Shown here one piece after another: positions 1 through 9,092 of a stretch of 46,099 bases of DNA. The DNA is from a virus: positions 1 to 46,099 of the IMG/VR virus record IMGVR_UViG_3300028610_000578. One strand, written 5' to 3'. The notes below the pieces were generated by a model, which searched no databases, was not told the origin of the DNA, and saw only the letters and a program-made list of their open reading frames with translations. A program made the position numbers and the translations under genes. The stretch's first letter is position 1. Each line of letters opens with the position of its first letter.

Positions 1-97
1 AGCCAGTAGCAAGACGGATTGCTCCGTCTACAGCCTCAATTCCAGCAGCGAGACTATCCCAATCAGCCGCTTTCTTTAATAAGTTCTCTCCAGCCAT
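1..97 (-). CDS. 5' fragment of the LamG-like tail protein gene (rest lies at the other contig end)
   Basis: This is a partial copy of the gene at 45045-46052, whose ATG falls at 97 in this copy. Only about the first 32 codons are present because the contig begins here. The TAA of the upstream gene ends at 100, two bases before the ATG. An AGGT five bases upstream of the ATG serves as a weak ribosome binding site. Joining the contig ends restores one intact gene. Confidence 0.9.
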   Translation of the reverse strand, partial: MAGENLLKKAADWDSLAAGIEAVDGAIRLATG

Positions 98-144
98 ATT
101 TACCTGTTGTTCGGCGGAAGAAGTTTAGTCACTTCCACCACTAG
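1..144. repeat. Left copy of 144-bp terminal direct repeat
   Basis: The first 144 bases are identical to the last 144 bases of the window (45956-46099). The repeat holds the 5' end of the LamG-like gene and the 3' end of the gene at 100-417. The simplest reading is that a circular or terminally redundant genome was opened at an arbitrary point by the assembler. Confidence 0.97.
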
Positions 145-417
145 CTCTTCATACTTTTCGATACCTGCAAGAATCTGCTTTACCACAACTAGCATCTCCG
201 GCGTAGCATCCTCCGCAAAATTAGAAACCACGTCAGATTCCCCCACTAAAGCGGATAATTTATCACTGTAATCAGCCTTCAAATCTGAGATAACGCCTAT
301 GTGCTGATTAACGAATTCATGGAAATCATCGGGAAAGCTTACATGACGGCGTGCCTTGATTTCCTTTTCACCTGTCGCAGCTATCAAATCCTTAAAAACT
401 TTTAATCCGCCTGCCAT
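100..417 (-). CDS. Hypothetical late-operon protein, 105 aa
   Basis: This is a small, mostly helical, charged protein with no motif I recognise. The ATG at 417 has a strong GGAGG seven bases upstream. It lies directly upstream of the LamG-like gene and is separated from it by two bases, so the two are probably translated together. Position after the lysis cassette and before a putative adhesin suggests a late accessory or structural role. That is context only. Confidence 0.8.
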   Translation of the reverse strand: MAGGLKVFKDLIAATGEKEIKARRHVSFPDDFHEFVNQHIGVISDLKADYSDKLSALVGESDVVSNFAEDATPEMLVVVKQILAGIEKYEELVVEVTKLLPPNNR

Positions 418-432
418 ACCATTACCTCCAGA

Positions 433-879
433 CTACCAAGCCCATACATTGACTTGGGTATTGTTTGTCGTGATGTCTGAGTCTTCTGTGTGAGCCCTCA
501 CGAAAGGAAGCAATGTCGTGCTGCTTGCATCAACGTAAGTGTCATTGTCTTCCGAATCAAATGTTATAGCCGAGCTTGTGGCATTGACAAACACACCACC
601 GTCTACTTCCTGGGCCTGGGCGTGCTGTATCCATATGTCCACTTCCCCGTTGCCTGAGTTCGTAAAGGCCACGATCATTCTTGTAGTGATGCCATTCTTC
701 TTTTCCAGCACACCACTATTTGAGACTGCCGTTAATGCGTCAAAGGATAGTTTCCTCCCGTCATCATCGGCGGCAACCCTTGCCCGGCCCTGCCCGTCTG
801 CGGCCCTCACGGAGTCAACCCCCATGCCCCCCATCATACCGAGCATGATTGTTAATACTATGCAGATTAACTTCCTCAT
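433..879 (-). CDS. Exported small protein with Sec signal peptide, 148 aa
   Basis: The N-terminus is a clear Sec signal peptide: MRK, then a hydrophobic run rich in Leu, Met and Gly to about residue 22, and a likely cleavage after VRA (residue 26). The mature part is Asp/Thr/Ser rich and looks like beta structure, ending NVWAW. GGAGG lies seven bases before the ATG, which overlaps the upstream stop as ATGA. Function is unknown. A secreted or periplasmic protein beside the lysis genes is unusual. Confidence 0.8.
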   Translation of the reverse strand: MRKLICIVLTIMLGMMGGMGVDSVRAADGQGRARVAADDDGRKLSFDALTAVSNSGVLEKKNGITTRMIVAFTNSGNGEVDIWIQHAQAQEVDGGVFVNATSSAITFDSEDNDTYVDASSTTLLPFVRAHTEDSDITTNNTQVNVWAW

Positions 880-1121
880 TCCGTAACCTCCTTAGTCACG
901 TTGTCTATCTCAATGTACGCATCAATCTTTCTTATATCGTTCACGGGTAGGCACTGCACCCACCTCGTCTCGCCATCATGCATGACGGCCTCGAATGGCT
1001 CCGACCACTGGTACTCGAACTCAGGGCTTGGGAGTAGGCTTCCATTTCCCACGCTTGAGCACGCGCCAAGACTTAGTGCCAACAGTGCCATCAATAACAC
1101 GTTTAAGAACTTTCTTCGCAA
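876..1121 (-). CDS. Small lipoprotein, putative outer-membrane spanin (Rz1-like), 81 aa
   Basis: The N-terminal signal peptide ends in a lipobox (LSLGAC; lipid-modified Cys at residue 21), so the protein should be a lipoprotein. The gene starts inside the preceding TM-protein gene in another frame and overlaps it by 101 bases. Such out-of-frame overlap is typical of Rz/Rz1 spanin pairs, which fuse inner and outer membranes at the last step of lysis of diderm hosts. Family assignment rests on lipobox, size, overlap and lysis context, not on sequence similarity. Confidence 0.65.
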   Translation of the reverse strand: MRRKFLNVLLMALLALSLGACSSVGNGSLLPSPEFEYQWSEPFEAVMHDGETRWVQCLPVNDIRKIDAYIEIDNVTKEVTE

Positions 1122-1257
1122 CTTCGCCTACCTTCCTGTTGTTTTTGTCCTTCTGCTGACTAGCTCCCTCCGCCTTACCGCGCCTATAAAGCCAGAGCGC
1201 GATTCCTATAAGAAGCAGGATTATGACGGCATAGGAGCCTATAGTCAGTGCGTTCAT
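1021..1257 (-). CDS. Single-TM protein, putative inner-membrane spanin partner, 78 aa
   Basis: One transmembrane helix (about residues 7-26, SYAVIILLLIGIALWLY) is followed by a very basic tail ending in KWKPTPKP. The ATG at 1257 overlaps the TGA of the preceding lipoprotein gene (ATGA). AAGGAG lies 12 bases upstream. The 3' 101 bases overlap the lipoprotein gene at 876-1121 as in i-spanin/o-spanin pairs. Against this, the RR after the TM helix would favour a cytoplasmic C-terminus, and the tail is short for an i-spanin. Confidence 0.6.
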   Translation of the reverse strand: MNALTIGSYAVIILLLIGIALWLYRRGKAEGASQQKDKNNRKVGEVAKKVLKRVIDGTVGTKSWRVLKRGKWKPTPKP

Positions 1258-1472
1258 AGGTTTAAGCAACTCCTTACCATTATCAGCGAAAAAGCTGCGC
1301 TATCGTGCACTAAGTCCAACTTGTACTCAATGTCACGATCGAAGGTTTTTATATATTTCACTTCCTTTACATGACGTTCCAAGGCTCCCTCAATGCACTT
1401 GCGCTCTACCCCCGCACATCCGGCAAGGATGGCGAGGGCCATAACTATCATCATTACCTTGAGCGCGTTCAT
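1254..1472 (-). CDS. Second small lipoprotein in the lysis cassette, 72 aa
   Basis: A signal peptide with the lipobox ILAGC puts the lipidated Cys at residue 19. The mature 54-residue chain is charged and then hydrophobic. The ATG follows the holin stop by one base, and the stop overlaps the next start as ATGA. It could be a spanin component or an accessory lysis lipoprotein. With the lipoprotein at 876-1121 the cassette has two, which is more than the usual single o-spanin. Confidence 0.65.
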   Translation of the reverse strand: MNALKVMMIVMALAILAGCAGVERKCIEGALERHVKEVKYIKTFDRDIEYKLDLVHDSAAFSLIMVRSCLNL

Positions 1473-1473
1473 G

Positions 1474-1668
1474 TTAGCCTATCTTCTTTACTGCTGTGAT
1501 ACGACCCCATACGGTAAGGGCCGCGCCCACTGCACCGATAATCGCATTGACGATCATTGCCTGGTCGCCTATGTCATAGCCAAACTTCATTGAAAGTATG
1601 GCTACTATGGAGGTTATCGCCCCCCATATGGTCTTGCTCTGAAGCATACCCTTTGTTTCTGCGTTCAT
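1474..1668 (-). CDS. Putative holin, two transmembrane helices, 64 aa
   Basis: This small protein has two predicted membrane helices (about residues 13-31 and 38-56) joined by a short polar turn with Asp, and it ends in a basic KK tail. Size and topology fit class II holins, which open the inner membrane to release endolysin. It lies between the DUF5675-like protein and the lipoprotein genes. GGAGG with good spacing precedes the ATG. No specific holin family was recognised. Confidence 0.65.
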   Translation of the reverse strand: MNAETKGMLQSKTIWGAITSIVAILSMKFGYDIGDQAMIVNAIIGAVGAALTVWGRITAVKKIG

Positions 1669-1678
1669 ACATCCTCCT

Positions 1679-2140
1679 TTAGTAACAGTTTACGACCCTC
1701 AACAGGATCGTATCATTATCTTTACATATATGCATGAAACGTGTAAAGGCTCTTTTGCTGCCAAGCACGCCATTATATCCAGCGAGTTTATCTATTGCCT
1801 CTATAGTTTTGCGTAGATATGACGAACCTGGGGCTATGCACCCTAAAAGCTCAGTATCTCCCTTGTCATTAATCGGGCGCATAGGGGCGTTGGCTATGTG
1901 AATCTGGATGCTTGAGCGGTCTGGCACGCCCACAAGCTGGAATACCTCTATGCCCCGGCTAGGTGACATAATCTTGATGGCCTCGTAGAGTCCCGCTGGT
2001 ATGCATGATATGAATGGCGTGTTATCTCTCCAGGGAAGCTCTGCGGTGAGGCACACGGGCACATGGTCCTTGCCTGTCATAACGCCAAGCATGGCATCGT
2101 GTAGGGGGGCTATCCGTCTTATATCGAACTCTGGTATCAT
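1679..2140 (-). CDS. DUF5675-like protein, candidate endolysin, 153 aa
   Basis: The sequence carries the DUF5675 pattern as I remember it: CIPAG at 46-50, a VPDRS segment leading to IQIH with His81, and an LGC motif with Cys101. The His/Cys arrangement resembles L,D-transpeptidase-like folds, so peptidoglycan cleavage is possible. It sits directly before the holin, and no other lysozyme- or amidase-like gene is seen, so it is the best endolysin candidate. The activity itself is inferred. GGAGG is seven bases from the ATG. Confidence 0.7.
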   Translation of the reverse strand: MIPEFDIRRIAPLHDAMLGVMTGKDHVPVCLTAELPWRDNTPFISCIPAGLYEAIKIMSPSRGIEVFQLVGVPDRSSIQIHIANAPMRPINDKGDTELLGCIAPGSSYLRKTIEAIDKLAGYNGVLGSKRAFTRFMHICKDNDTILLRVVNCY

Positions 2141-2466
2141 CTTTTCACCTCCAGTAAGCCATCTATCCGTTCGTGTACGCGCCGAAAACTTGCAGTATTA
2201 TCCTTACGCATCTCGCCCATGTCAACTTTCTGCTCTTGCCTTCCATCCGCAATTGCCTTGATAATCTCCTTATGAGATTCCTTGGCTTTTTCATCATGTT
2301 CTTTCTGATGGAGCACCGGGCCTTTCTCGTCGCTCTTTGATATTTTTCTCTTCCACAACCAGAAGAGAAAATAAACAAATGCTACAAGTCCCACGTTGAA
2401 AATGGTATGAATGGCCCCGGATATTAATTCAGGTAAATATGGTTGTACGGTTACCATGGCTTCCAT
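2137..2466 (-). CDS. Membrane-anchored coiled-coil protein (XhlA/BhlA-like or spanin-like), 109 aa
   Basis: One N-terminal TM helix (about residues 19-38, IFNVGLVAFVYFLFWLWKRK) is followed by a charged, heptad-like C-terminal helix. This architecture is shared by XhlA/BhlA-type lysis accessories and by i-spanins. The start has GAGGTGAT just upstream, and the stop overlaps the next ATG as ATGA. Position at the start of the lysis cassette supports a lysis role. The exact class is open. Confidence 0.65.
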   Translation of the reverse strand: MEAMVTVQPYLPELISGAIHTIFNVGLVAFVYFLFWLWKRKISKSDEKGPVLHQKEHDEKAKESHKEIIKAIADGRQEQKVDMGEMRKDNTASFRRVHERIDGLLEVKR

Positions 2467-2469
2467 CTA

Positions 2470-5400
2470 TCACCTCTGCTTTTTCTTTATTTCACTGCCT
2501 CTGCCGAACCAGTAGTAGTAGAGCTTCCCGATTACTGGTATATTCTGGAGGGTTCTAAGTTTGTCCATCTCTTTGTTCTCAGCAAAACTTTTATATAGGT
2601 CAATGGTGTCCCTGGTCACATCGTCTACTAATGCAAAGGGCGGTAAAATGGATTGGCCTATGGCACTTCCGAGCCCTTCCCGGCGCACCTGGTTGACGGT
2701 GTATCGGCTGAAGCCTATGAGCTTGGCTGCATTATCCACCAGCAAGTCATCCAGCCTCACCTCTCTGCCAAGCAATAAATCTTTCAATACATCGGCTGTC
2801 CCGTTCATCGCCATAACAAGAATTGATAGCCATATCATATTTTTCGTTGCCTGGGTAGGGTCGGTCTTGAACTGATTGTAGACCTCATTCCTGTAGATGT
2901 CGAAAAGCTTTATCTGCCAGGTCTTGAGCATGTAGAATATGCGCCCGTTGCCGCCCCTGAGATATTGTTCGGGAACCTCTGAGAGTACGATGGGCTGGAA
3001 GTTAAGGAGTTCATTGAACGCGAGATATTTTACGTCTTCGGAGATAAGGCCCGTTCTCAAATCATCCAGCACGTCCTCCGTGCTATTGCCGAATATTTCC
3101 TTAATGTCCCTCTCAAGCTCCTTATTGCCTTGCCGGGCCTGACGCTGGTACTTCGATATGACGGAGTTTATCAGGGCTTCCTTGCCTACCCTGTCTATCT
3201 GAGTAAGGCCTACGAGCCTGAAAACGGTATCAACCGCTCCAGCCATGACAGATTTTTCCTGGACTTCGGCGGCAATCCTCTCAATTCCGATGTCTTCTTT
3301 TGTGATCACTGACTTGCCGACAATTGCTCTAATTGTAGCTGGAAGGAAATCCCTCAAGCCCCCGGCATATATCGCAAGTGAAAGGTCGCCTATCTGCGTG
3401 ACAGCGTTAAACACAGAGCCCATGACTGTCAGATATGATAAGTTCTTGTAAATGCCAATCCATCCAGTTGTTCCTCTTTGAGAAAATCGGGCGGTCAAAA
3501 TATTCCTGACTTCCTTTTCCTGGGCGGGCGTTATCTCGCCTTTATTTATCAGGTCAAGAATGTAGAATCCAAGGGAGTCCTCCATGTTGTTAAACTCATC
3601 TGCCTTTGAATCCGTGGGTCTGCTCTTTCCGAAAAGCTTCCGGCCTTCTATGGCTTCATTTACCGAAGCGATATAGTCAAGAAGGGCCGAATTGGAATCA
3701 CTATAAAAAGTATTCATTTCAGGCGTTACAAAATCAATGATGCGGTCTTTCATGTTCCCAGTGGCAGACAGTGTAATGTTGCCGCCGCTGTAGCCGCGTA
3801 TCATGTTGTTTATGAGATTGACTTTCTCCTGTTCTACAAGAGCCCTTCCAAGCGAGAGTTCTTTTCTTTTAATGGCCTCATCAAGAATGCTCCAATCCTC
3901 ACGGTCAGACATGAACTCAAGGAAGCCACTTGAGTCCTCAACCTTCCGGGGGAAATAGTTCTCAAGGTAGCCGACATCAAAACCCACCTCGTTGGCCCTG
4001 GCATATATATCGTCCAGAACCACCTTGACGGCTGCGTACTCATCAACAAAGTCATTGGTTTCGGCAAGCTCGCTTATCTTTGTAATGTCGCCATTCTTCA
4101 GGGCCATGTCCAGGTCGGCGAAATCATCCCTGGAGAGCTTTTGAACCTTCTTGATGAACGGCACAACTGCCCGGTTGTCTTTCTGTATCTGTGTTGCTAT
4201 CGCAAACTCAAACTTCCTCAATGTCTGCCTCAGGCTTTCTTTGACATTTGCGAGCCTTGTTGAAATGACACCCAATAGTTTCTCGGTTATTCCTTCAGGG
4301 GCAGATATTAAATCCTTCGCCTTTTTCTTAAACGCCTGTAATTTGCTCGGCTGGATATTCCGGTTTACTTCATATAACGCTTCGGGTATATCAGTGCGTT
4401 TGCTCCCGCGCTCCTCGATCTTGGGCCGGAATCCCCTCGAACGTTTGAACCTGACACGGGCCTTGAGCTTTTCGGTCACGCTGTCAAGCTCCTTGGCGGT
4501 CATCTGGCGCAAGGGCTTGGATATTCCCAGTTCCTTCTTGATGTCATTTATGACGGTCTGGTTTATCTCATTAATTTTTCTTATGAAGGCTATTTTGCTC
4601 CGCGTGCTCCCAAGGTTCTTCTTTAGCTCCTGGGCCTCGGCAAAAGCGTTCGCCGCGCTCTGAAGACGGATAGCGACATCCCCGAATTGCTTGGGAGTGG
4701 TGGAGTTGGCTATGGGCTTCAGGAACTTGCCCCTCAGTGCCACGGGCAGGGTCTCGCTCGCAAGCTCTGTCAGAGTGCGCCTTGTGGCCTTCTCTATGCG
4801 ACCTTTAACCCTTCTCTGGGCTTCCTTGCTACGAATACGGTTAATACGCCGCCTTGCCGATTCTACGGCGGCCTGCCGCCCCTCTCGCCGTGCTATTCGG
4901 GCCAATTTGACCTGTTCTTGCAATTGGGTGCGTAATTCGGTTATTTCCTGCTCCGGCGTCGGCTCCCCGAACTCAATCGCCCCCCGCTCTTCACTGAGCT
5001 TGTCAAACACGGTTTGAATGAAACCCTTGAACTTCTCCCAGAGGTCGCCCAGCTTGACCTTCATGCGCTCTGTGAAGGTGTCTATATCCGTGGCCCCCTC
5101 ATCGAATACGAGGGTTCCAAGGGCCTCAAGCTGTGGCAGCGGGTCTTGCTCGGCCTCAAGCGTGGTCAAGCTGGCTATGGCATCGGCCTCTATCTTTTGG
5201 GCGCGTTCTTCTATTTGGGCCGTGGTTTCTTCTTGTCGCGCCGTCTGTAGCTCGGTAAGGGCTGTCTGGAGTTCTGTTGGGGCCCCTTCTTCGGCAATCT
5301 CCTCAGTTGTCACCCCAAGCTCGCCAAGGAGTTGATTCACCACTTCCTCTTCAGTCGCTTCCGTGGCTATGATTTCCTCGAATTGCTCTTGCGGCACGGG

Positions 5401-6639
5401 CTTGCCCTCTTCGACTGCTATGGCTTCGGCCTCTTCGGTTACTCCCGTAATGGAAGCCTGGAAGGATTCGATGAACTCGTTATCGCGCTCTGTGAGTTGG
5501 TTATCGGTCTTGTCCTGAGACAGATTCGAGATGATTCCCACGCCGCCGCCTGTGATGGCGCCTACCCCAAAAGCCCTGACAAGATCGCCAAGCCTGGGGG
5601 TATCGCCCGTTGCCATGCCTGAAATAACTTCCTGTCCGGCCTCCTGAGTGCCTTCCAGCGTTCCGCCCCGGACGGCACGGGAGAGCACACTGCCCCCCTC
5701 GGTGAAGAAAGCGAGCTTGTTCGTGATGGTTATTAGAGGCACATTCAGCCAGAACGTTGTGGTAGCGGCATCCCCGGCCTTGGTCTTGCTCCCCGTTTCC
5801 CTCAGAACGTCACGGTATACCATGCCTGCCTCTGTGGAGGCCTCCATTGATGTCATTATCCCGGTCCCGGCCCAGGCCGCGAATCTGGCAGTCGCGCCGA
5901 AGAGGAGCCTTGTGCCATTGGCAACCCCGTAACCTGGGATGAAGAATACCGCCATAGAGCCTACGCCGCTGGCTACATCGTCCGAAAAGTCTCTCTCTTC
6001 CGCGCTGGGGATCATCTCGTTGCGCCACAAGGCCGCTTGGTTGGCAAGGTCGGCTCCGAGTTCACTGTCAGTTATCCATTGAACTGAGCCAGCCATGCCC
6101 TCTACGGTTGCCACGGCCCCGGCCCCGGCACCACTTATGAAACGCTCAACACGCCGCAAACCTTCGCCCTCCGGCACTACCTGGCGCTTGAACTCCTCGA
6201 CCGTTATCCCGCGCTCACGGGCTTCAAGTGCTATGTTGGCCTCGGCTATGTCGGCTTCCTTCATGCCGAAAATGTGCCTGAAATATCCGTCAACCTCTTC
6301 CCATAACGTGCGTTCGGGGGCGCGGCTTATCGTTGGCTGTCGCCTGCGCTGGATGTCTACCATGCGGGCCTTGACTGCGGCTTTAAGCTGCTGTGCCGAT
6401 TCATCGGATTGGAGGAGTCCGGTTATATGCTCTTTTTGTGATGCAACTATATCAGGCTCAACCCCGAATGAGAAAAAGTCGAGGTGGTCATCTGATACCC
6501 TGTTTCTGTCCTGTGTCGGCAAGAGGTCGCCTGGGGATTGTGCCTGATCCGGAAGCTTTGTAAGGTCAATGGATGTCTTGGCGGCTTCTTCCGTCTGGTT
6601 GGGCAAGCGTGATGTATCAAGCGTGAATTTATTCGCCAT
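2470..6639 (-). CDS. Giant internal virion protein (T7 gp16 position), 1389 aa
   Basis: This is the largest gene of the window and the last of the ejection-protein series. The N-terminal 200 residues are charged. A Gly/Ala-rich region with hydrophobic stretches covers about 215-380. An acidic region and then a highly basic coiled coil cover about 400-650. The final 150 residues have a hydrophobic stretch and end in PVIGKLYYYWFGRG, typical of the tail ends of large phage polyvalent or ejection proteins. In T7-like phages the protein here is packed in the capsid and ejected to form a DNA conduit. No transglycosylase motif was spotted. It overlaps the previous gene by 11 bases. Confidence 0.8.
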   Translation of the reverse strand: MANKFTLDTSRLPNQTEEAAKTSIDLTKLPDQAQSPGDLLPTQDRNRVSDDHLDFFSFGVEPDIVASQKEHITGLLQSDESAQQLKAAVKARMVDIQRRRQPTISRAPERTLWEEVDGYFRHIFGMKEADIAEANIALEARERGITVEEFKRQVVPEGEGLRRVERFISGAGAGAVATVEGMAGSVQWITDSELGADLANQAALWRNEMIPSAEERDFSDDVASGVGSMAVFFIPGYGVANGTRLLFGATARFAAWAGTGIMTSMEASTEAGMVYRDVLRETGSKTKAGDAATTTFWLNVPLITITNKLAFFTEGGSVLSRAVRGGTLEGTQEAGQEVISGMATGDTPRLGDLVRAFGVGAITGGGVGIISNLSQDKTDNQLTERDNEFIESFQASITGVTEEAEAIAVEEGKPVPQEQFEEIIATEATEEEVVNQLLGELGVTTEEIAEEGAPTELQTALTELQTARQEETTAQIEERAQKIEADAIASLTTLEAEQDPLPQLEALGTLVFDEGATDIDTFTERMKVKLGDLWEKFKGFIQTVFDKLSEERGAIEFGEPTPEQEITELRTQLQEQVKLARIARREGRQAAVESARRRINRIRSKEAQRRVKGRIEKATRRTLTELASETLPVALRGKFLKPIANSTTPKQFGDVAIRLQSAANAFAEAQELKKNLGSTRSKIAFIRKINEINQTVINDIKKELGISKPLRQMTAKELDSVTEKLKARVRFKRSRGFRPKIEERGSKRTDIPEALYEVNRNIQPSKLQAFKKKAKDLISAPEGITEKLLGVISTRLANVKESLRQTLRKFEFAIATQIQKDNRAVVPFIKKVQKLSRDDFADLDMALKNGDITKISELAETNDFVDEYAAVKVVLDDIYARANEVGFDVGYLENYFPRKVEDSSGFLEFMSDREDWSILDEAIKRKELSLGRALVEQEKVNLINNMIRGYSGGNITLSATGNMKDRIIDFVTPEMNTFYSDSNSALLDYIASVNEAIEGRKLFGKSRPTDSKADEFNNMEDSLGFYILDLINKGEITPAQEKEVRNILTARFSQRGTTGWIGIYKNLSYLTVMGSVFNAVTQIGDLSLAIYAGGLRDFLPATIRAIVGKSVITKEDIGIERIAAEVQEKSVMAGAVDTVFRLVGLTQIDRVGKEALINSVISKYQRQARQGNKELERDIKEIFGNSTEDVLDDLRTGLISEDVKYLAFNELLNFQPIVLSEVPEQYLRGGNGRIFYMLKTWQIKLFDIYRNEVYNQFKTDPTQATKNMIWLSILVMAMNGTADVLKDLLLGREVRLDDLLVDNAAKLIGFSRYTVNQVRREGLGSAIGQSILPPFALVDDVTRDTIDLYKSFAENKEMDKLRTLQNIPVIGKLYYYWFGRGSEIKKKQR

Positions 6640-8155
6640 CTTCTTGCTCTCTGAGTTGTATCGTCACGGCGGTAATATTGCCCTCTGTAATAGGCATATT
6701 TGCTTTCTGAAGTCTTTTTATGGCTTCGTTGCGTTCTTTACCAGTTGAAGTTGTCGCACCAGCGGAAAGCTCGCCGCCGAAGAAATCAAATACTGCGTCA
6801 ATGGTTCCGCGCTCCTTCGGGCTTATAATGCCTTCAACGAGGTCAGTATATTCCCCTGGCTCTGCGTCTGGGTTTTCTTGTACGAAAATATCAAGCGTCT
6901 GAGTGGCCCTTGACCATTCAACCGCATTTACAGCTTCGTCACTACTATCAAAAATTTTCTTACTCTTGGCATTATCGAGTATCGTATATGCCTGTTTGAT
7001 CGCGCTTTCCTGCGGTGTCTCTGCTTTGCCAGTCCTGGCTTGTTTTTGTTTGAATAGCTTATTGAAATCAGCCGTGCTTATGCCGTTTTTCTTGCGCCCA
7101 TGTGCTGAAACAAGTTCCTTAACGCTTACGCTGTCTGGGTCCACATTTATTCTTGTGGTGAAATCGGCCAAAACGACCTCGTTTGATTCATTGAATGGGC
7201 TACCGTCTTCTATTATAGACATGATTGCTTTGCGCTCATCCGGCTCAAGTATTGACCATATAGGGGATGCCTGTGCTGCCGTAACAGTTGCCGTGCCCTG
7301 CTCTGTTAAGTCTATGACTTGATTGGTGAAGGTCTGGACGCTCTCAGTCCGGGCTTCCTCTGCCGCATCGTTTTGGATTTTAGTCTGGCTCCTGATGTCT
7401 GCTTCCAAGGTCTTAACTGTCTCTGCGGGGAGCACGCTTTTCATCTCGTCAAGTATGTCTTGCGCGAGTTCCGGGTTCTGAAGGCTTGCGCCTATGACAG
7501 CCGATTTAATTATAGCTTCCCTGCCTTCGGTTATCCTGTCTTCTGCCTCTTCTTGGTCAATAGAACCTGCGGCTTTAAATTTAAAGACAGTAAGTGCATG
7601 GGATTTTAGTTTTTCTTCTATCGTTCCCACTGATGGGTTAGCCGCCGCTTCTTGCACTGCGGTATTGAGAGATTGGTCGAGATTACTAAACACCTCTCCT
7701 TTTAATTGTTTCTGCTGATGGATGGCAAAATTAGTTCTATCTTTAAGCACATCGGCCTGAAGCTCTTGATTGACAAAAACCTTTTCTTCGTCTGTTAATT
7801 CAGCGGTTCTTTCCACTATGCTGTTGCTGTAGGCAACCTCCAATCTTTCCACATTGCCTTCAGTATCAAGACCTGCTACCGCGTTTAACTCCTTGGCCTT
7901 AAACTCCACCAAATCTTGCCTTATCTCATTGGCGGCTGCCGTGGAACGATTTAACACCCTCTCGCGGGCCATCCTTTCCCTCGCGGCGAGATGACGTGCT
8001 CCTATCTGCCCCGCCGCTTGACCGGCCTGGACGATAGCGCTACCGAGCTGCTGTTGAGCCTGGAATCCCGCTGTGGGGGCCTCGAACCTGCCCCGCCTGA
8101 CCTGTGTGGGGTCGTCTACTTGCCTCTGCGCTCTTGGTATCTGGAATCCGCCCAT
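6629..8155 (-). CDS. Internal virion protein (T7 gp15 position), 508 aa
   Basis: An almost entirely helical, charged protein between gp14-like and gp16-like genes. The start MGGFQIPR leads into a Gln/Ala-rich region. The C-terminus has GKERNEAIKRLQKANMPI, a segment like those in podoviral internal proteins that end with a conserved helical pair. It should be an ejection protein of the internal core. The ATG abuts the previous TAA directly, with GGGAGG upstream. Confidence 0.8.
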   Translation of the reverse strand: MGGFQIPRAQRQVDDPTQVRRGRFEAPTAGFQAQQQLGSAIVQAGQAAGQIGARHLAARERMARERVLNRSTAAANEIRQDLVEFKAKELNAVAGLDTEGNVERLEVAYSNSIVERTAELTDEEKVFVNQELQADVLKDRTNFAIHQQKQLKGEVFSNLDQSLNTAVQEAAANPSVGTIEEKLKSHALTVFKFKAAGSIDQEEAEDRITEGREAIIKSAVIGASLQNPELAQDILDEMKSVLPAETVKTLEADIRSQTKIQNDAAEEARTESVQTFTNQVIDLTEQGTATVTAAQASPIWSILEPDERKAIMSIIEDGSPFNESNEVVLADFTTRINVDPDSVSVKELVSAHGRKKNGISTADFNKLFKQKQARTGKAETPQESAIKQAYTILDNAKSKKIFDSSDEAVNAVEWSRATQTLDIFVQENPDAEPGEYTDLVEGIISPKERGTIDAVFDFFGGELSAGATTSTGKERNEAIKRLQKANMPITEGNITAVTIQLREQEDGE

Positions 8156-8632
8156 TTACACAAACCTCCCCGTCACGCCTGGAGTTGACGCCGCTGCTCC
8201 GAGACCGGATATTAATGTAGCCAGAGGCGCTAGGCTCTTCTGTTTGGCTGCGGCCTGGGCCTGCAAGGAGAATTGCGCGGCCTGGGACAAGGCTTCTCTT
8301 GAACCCTCTTCCCCGGCTATCAATATCGCCTCGACATCTTCTCTTGTAACCCTTTCGGTCTCGGCAAGTATCTCCTGGGCGCTCCCGGTGAGTAAAACGC
8401 CTGATTTGCCAAATGCGGCCTTCTGGGTGCTTTTAAGCTCTTCTCCCCCTTCAACGGCCTTCTTTGCCCTCTTGCGGCTCTCTCGCCTGACGATACGGGC
8501 ATTCTCAGCAGCCTGGGCCGCGTTAGCCTTTGCCGCCGCTTCCGTAGCCGCAGCTTGCTCTCCGGCTGCCTGGGCTCCCAGTATGGTCCCGCCGACTATG
8601 GCCCCTGCCGCTATGAATGGAAGTGCCGCCAT
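8156..8632 (-). CDS. Internal virion protein (T7 gp14-like), 158 aa
   Basis: A hydrophobic Gly/Ala N-terminus is followed by long Ala-rich helices. The segment around residues 66-95, with LKSTQKAAFGKSGVLLTGSA, is the hallmark I associate with podoviral gp14-like core proteins, which insert in the host membrane during ejection. Gene order (GNAT-like, gp14, gp15, gp16) supports this. GGAG lies upstream of the ATG. Confidence 0.8.
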   Translation of the reverse strand: MAALPFIAAGAIVGGTILGAQAAGEQAAATEAAAKANAAQAAENARIVRRESRKRAKKAVEGGEELKSTQKAAFGKSGVLLTGSAQEILAETERVTREDVEAILIAGEEGSREALSQAAQFSLQAQAAAKQKSLAPLATLISGLGAAASTPGVTGRFV

Positions 8633-8633
8633 T

Positions 8634-9092
8634 TTATTTGTCTCCTTTTCGTATTATGGTATATATATACATGTCTTTTTGGTCAGGTGTGTAATTTTGT
8701 AACGTTGCTTCGCGCTCAAAGCCGAGCCTTTCAAGCCACTTGATGGTGCGCTCGTAATCAACCTCGGCAATGCACTGGAGGCGGTGCAAGGTCCCCTTTT
8801 CAAAGGCTTCCGCGATTATGCTCATGCACTGCTTATGGAAGTCCTTGGGATACTTTTCAACCAGTTCCCCCGTAATGGCCCATATCTCTGCCACGCCACT
8901 GACAATACTTATCACTCCGACACATGCCACCACGTCCTGGTCATGGTATATCGTGTAGGCGTGGCCCCGTTTCATCATATCCCATATAGTGCCTACCCAG
9001 TCATCCATGGTGGAAATCATATCCCGGTCCCGGTCTCGGAGCTTCATTGCCAGTATATCCTGTATTTTCATGGGTTCAAGGTGTAATTTCAT
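8634..9092 (-). CDS. GNAT-fold acyltransferase-like protein (gp13 / DUF2833 position), 152 aa
   Basis: The pattern of strands and helices, the central EIWAITGE strand and the C-terminal WLERLGFEREA segment match GNAT-fold proteins. In T7-like phages a GNAT-like protein (gp13, DUF2833) is encoded exactly here, between the tail nozzle and gp14, and is needed for virion assembly. Whether it has acetyltransferase activity is unknown. A GGAG is five bases before the ATG, which overlaps the previous stop as ATGA. Confidence 0.75.
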   Translation of the reverse strand: MKLHLEPMKIQDILAMKLRDRDRDMISTMDDWVGTIWDMMKRGHAYTIYHDQDVVACVGVISIVSGVAEIWAITGELVEKYPKDFHKQCMSIIAEAFEKGTLHRLQCIAEVDYERTIKWLERLGFEREATLQNYTPDQKDMYIYTIIRKGDK

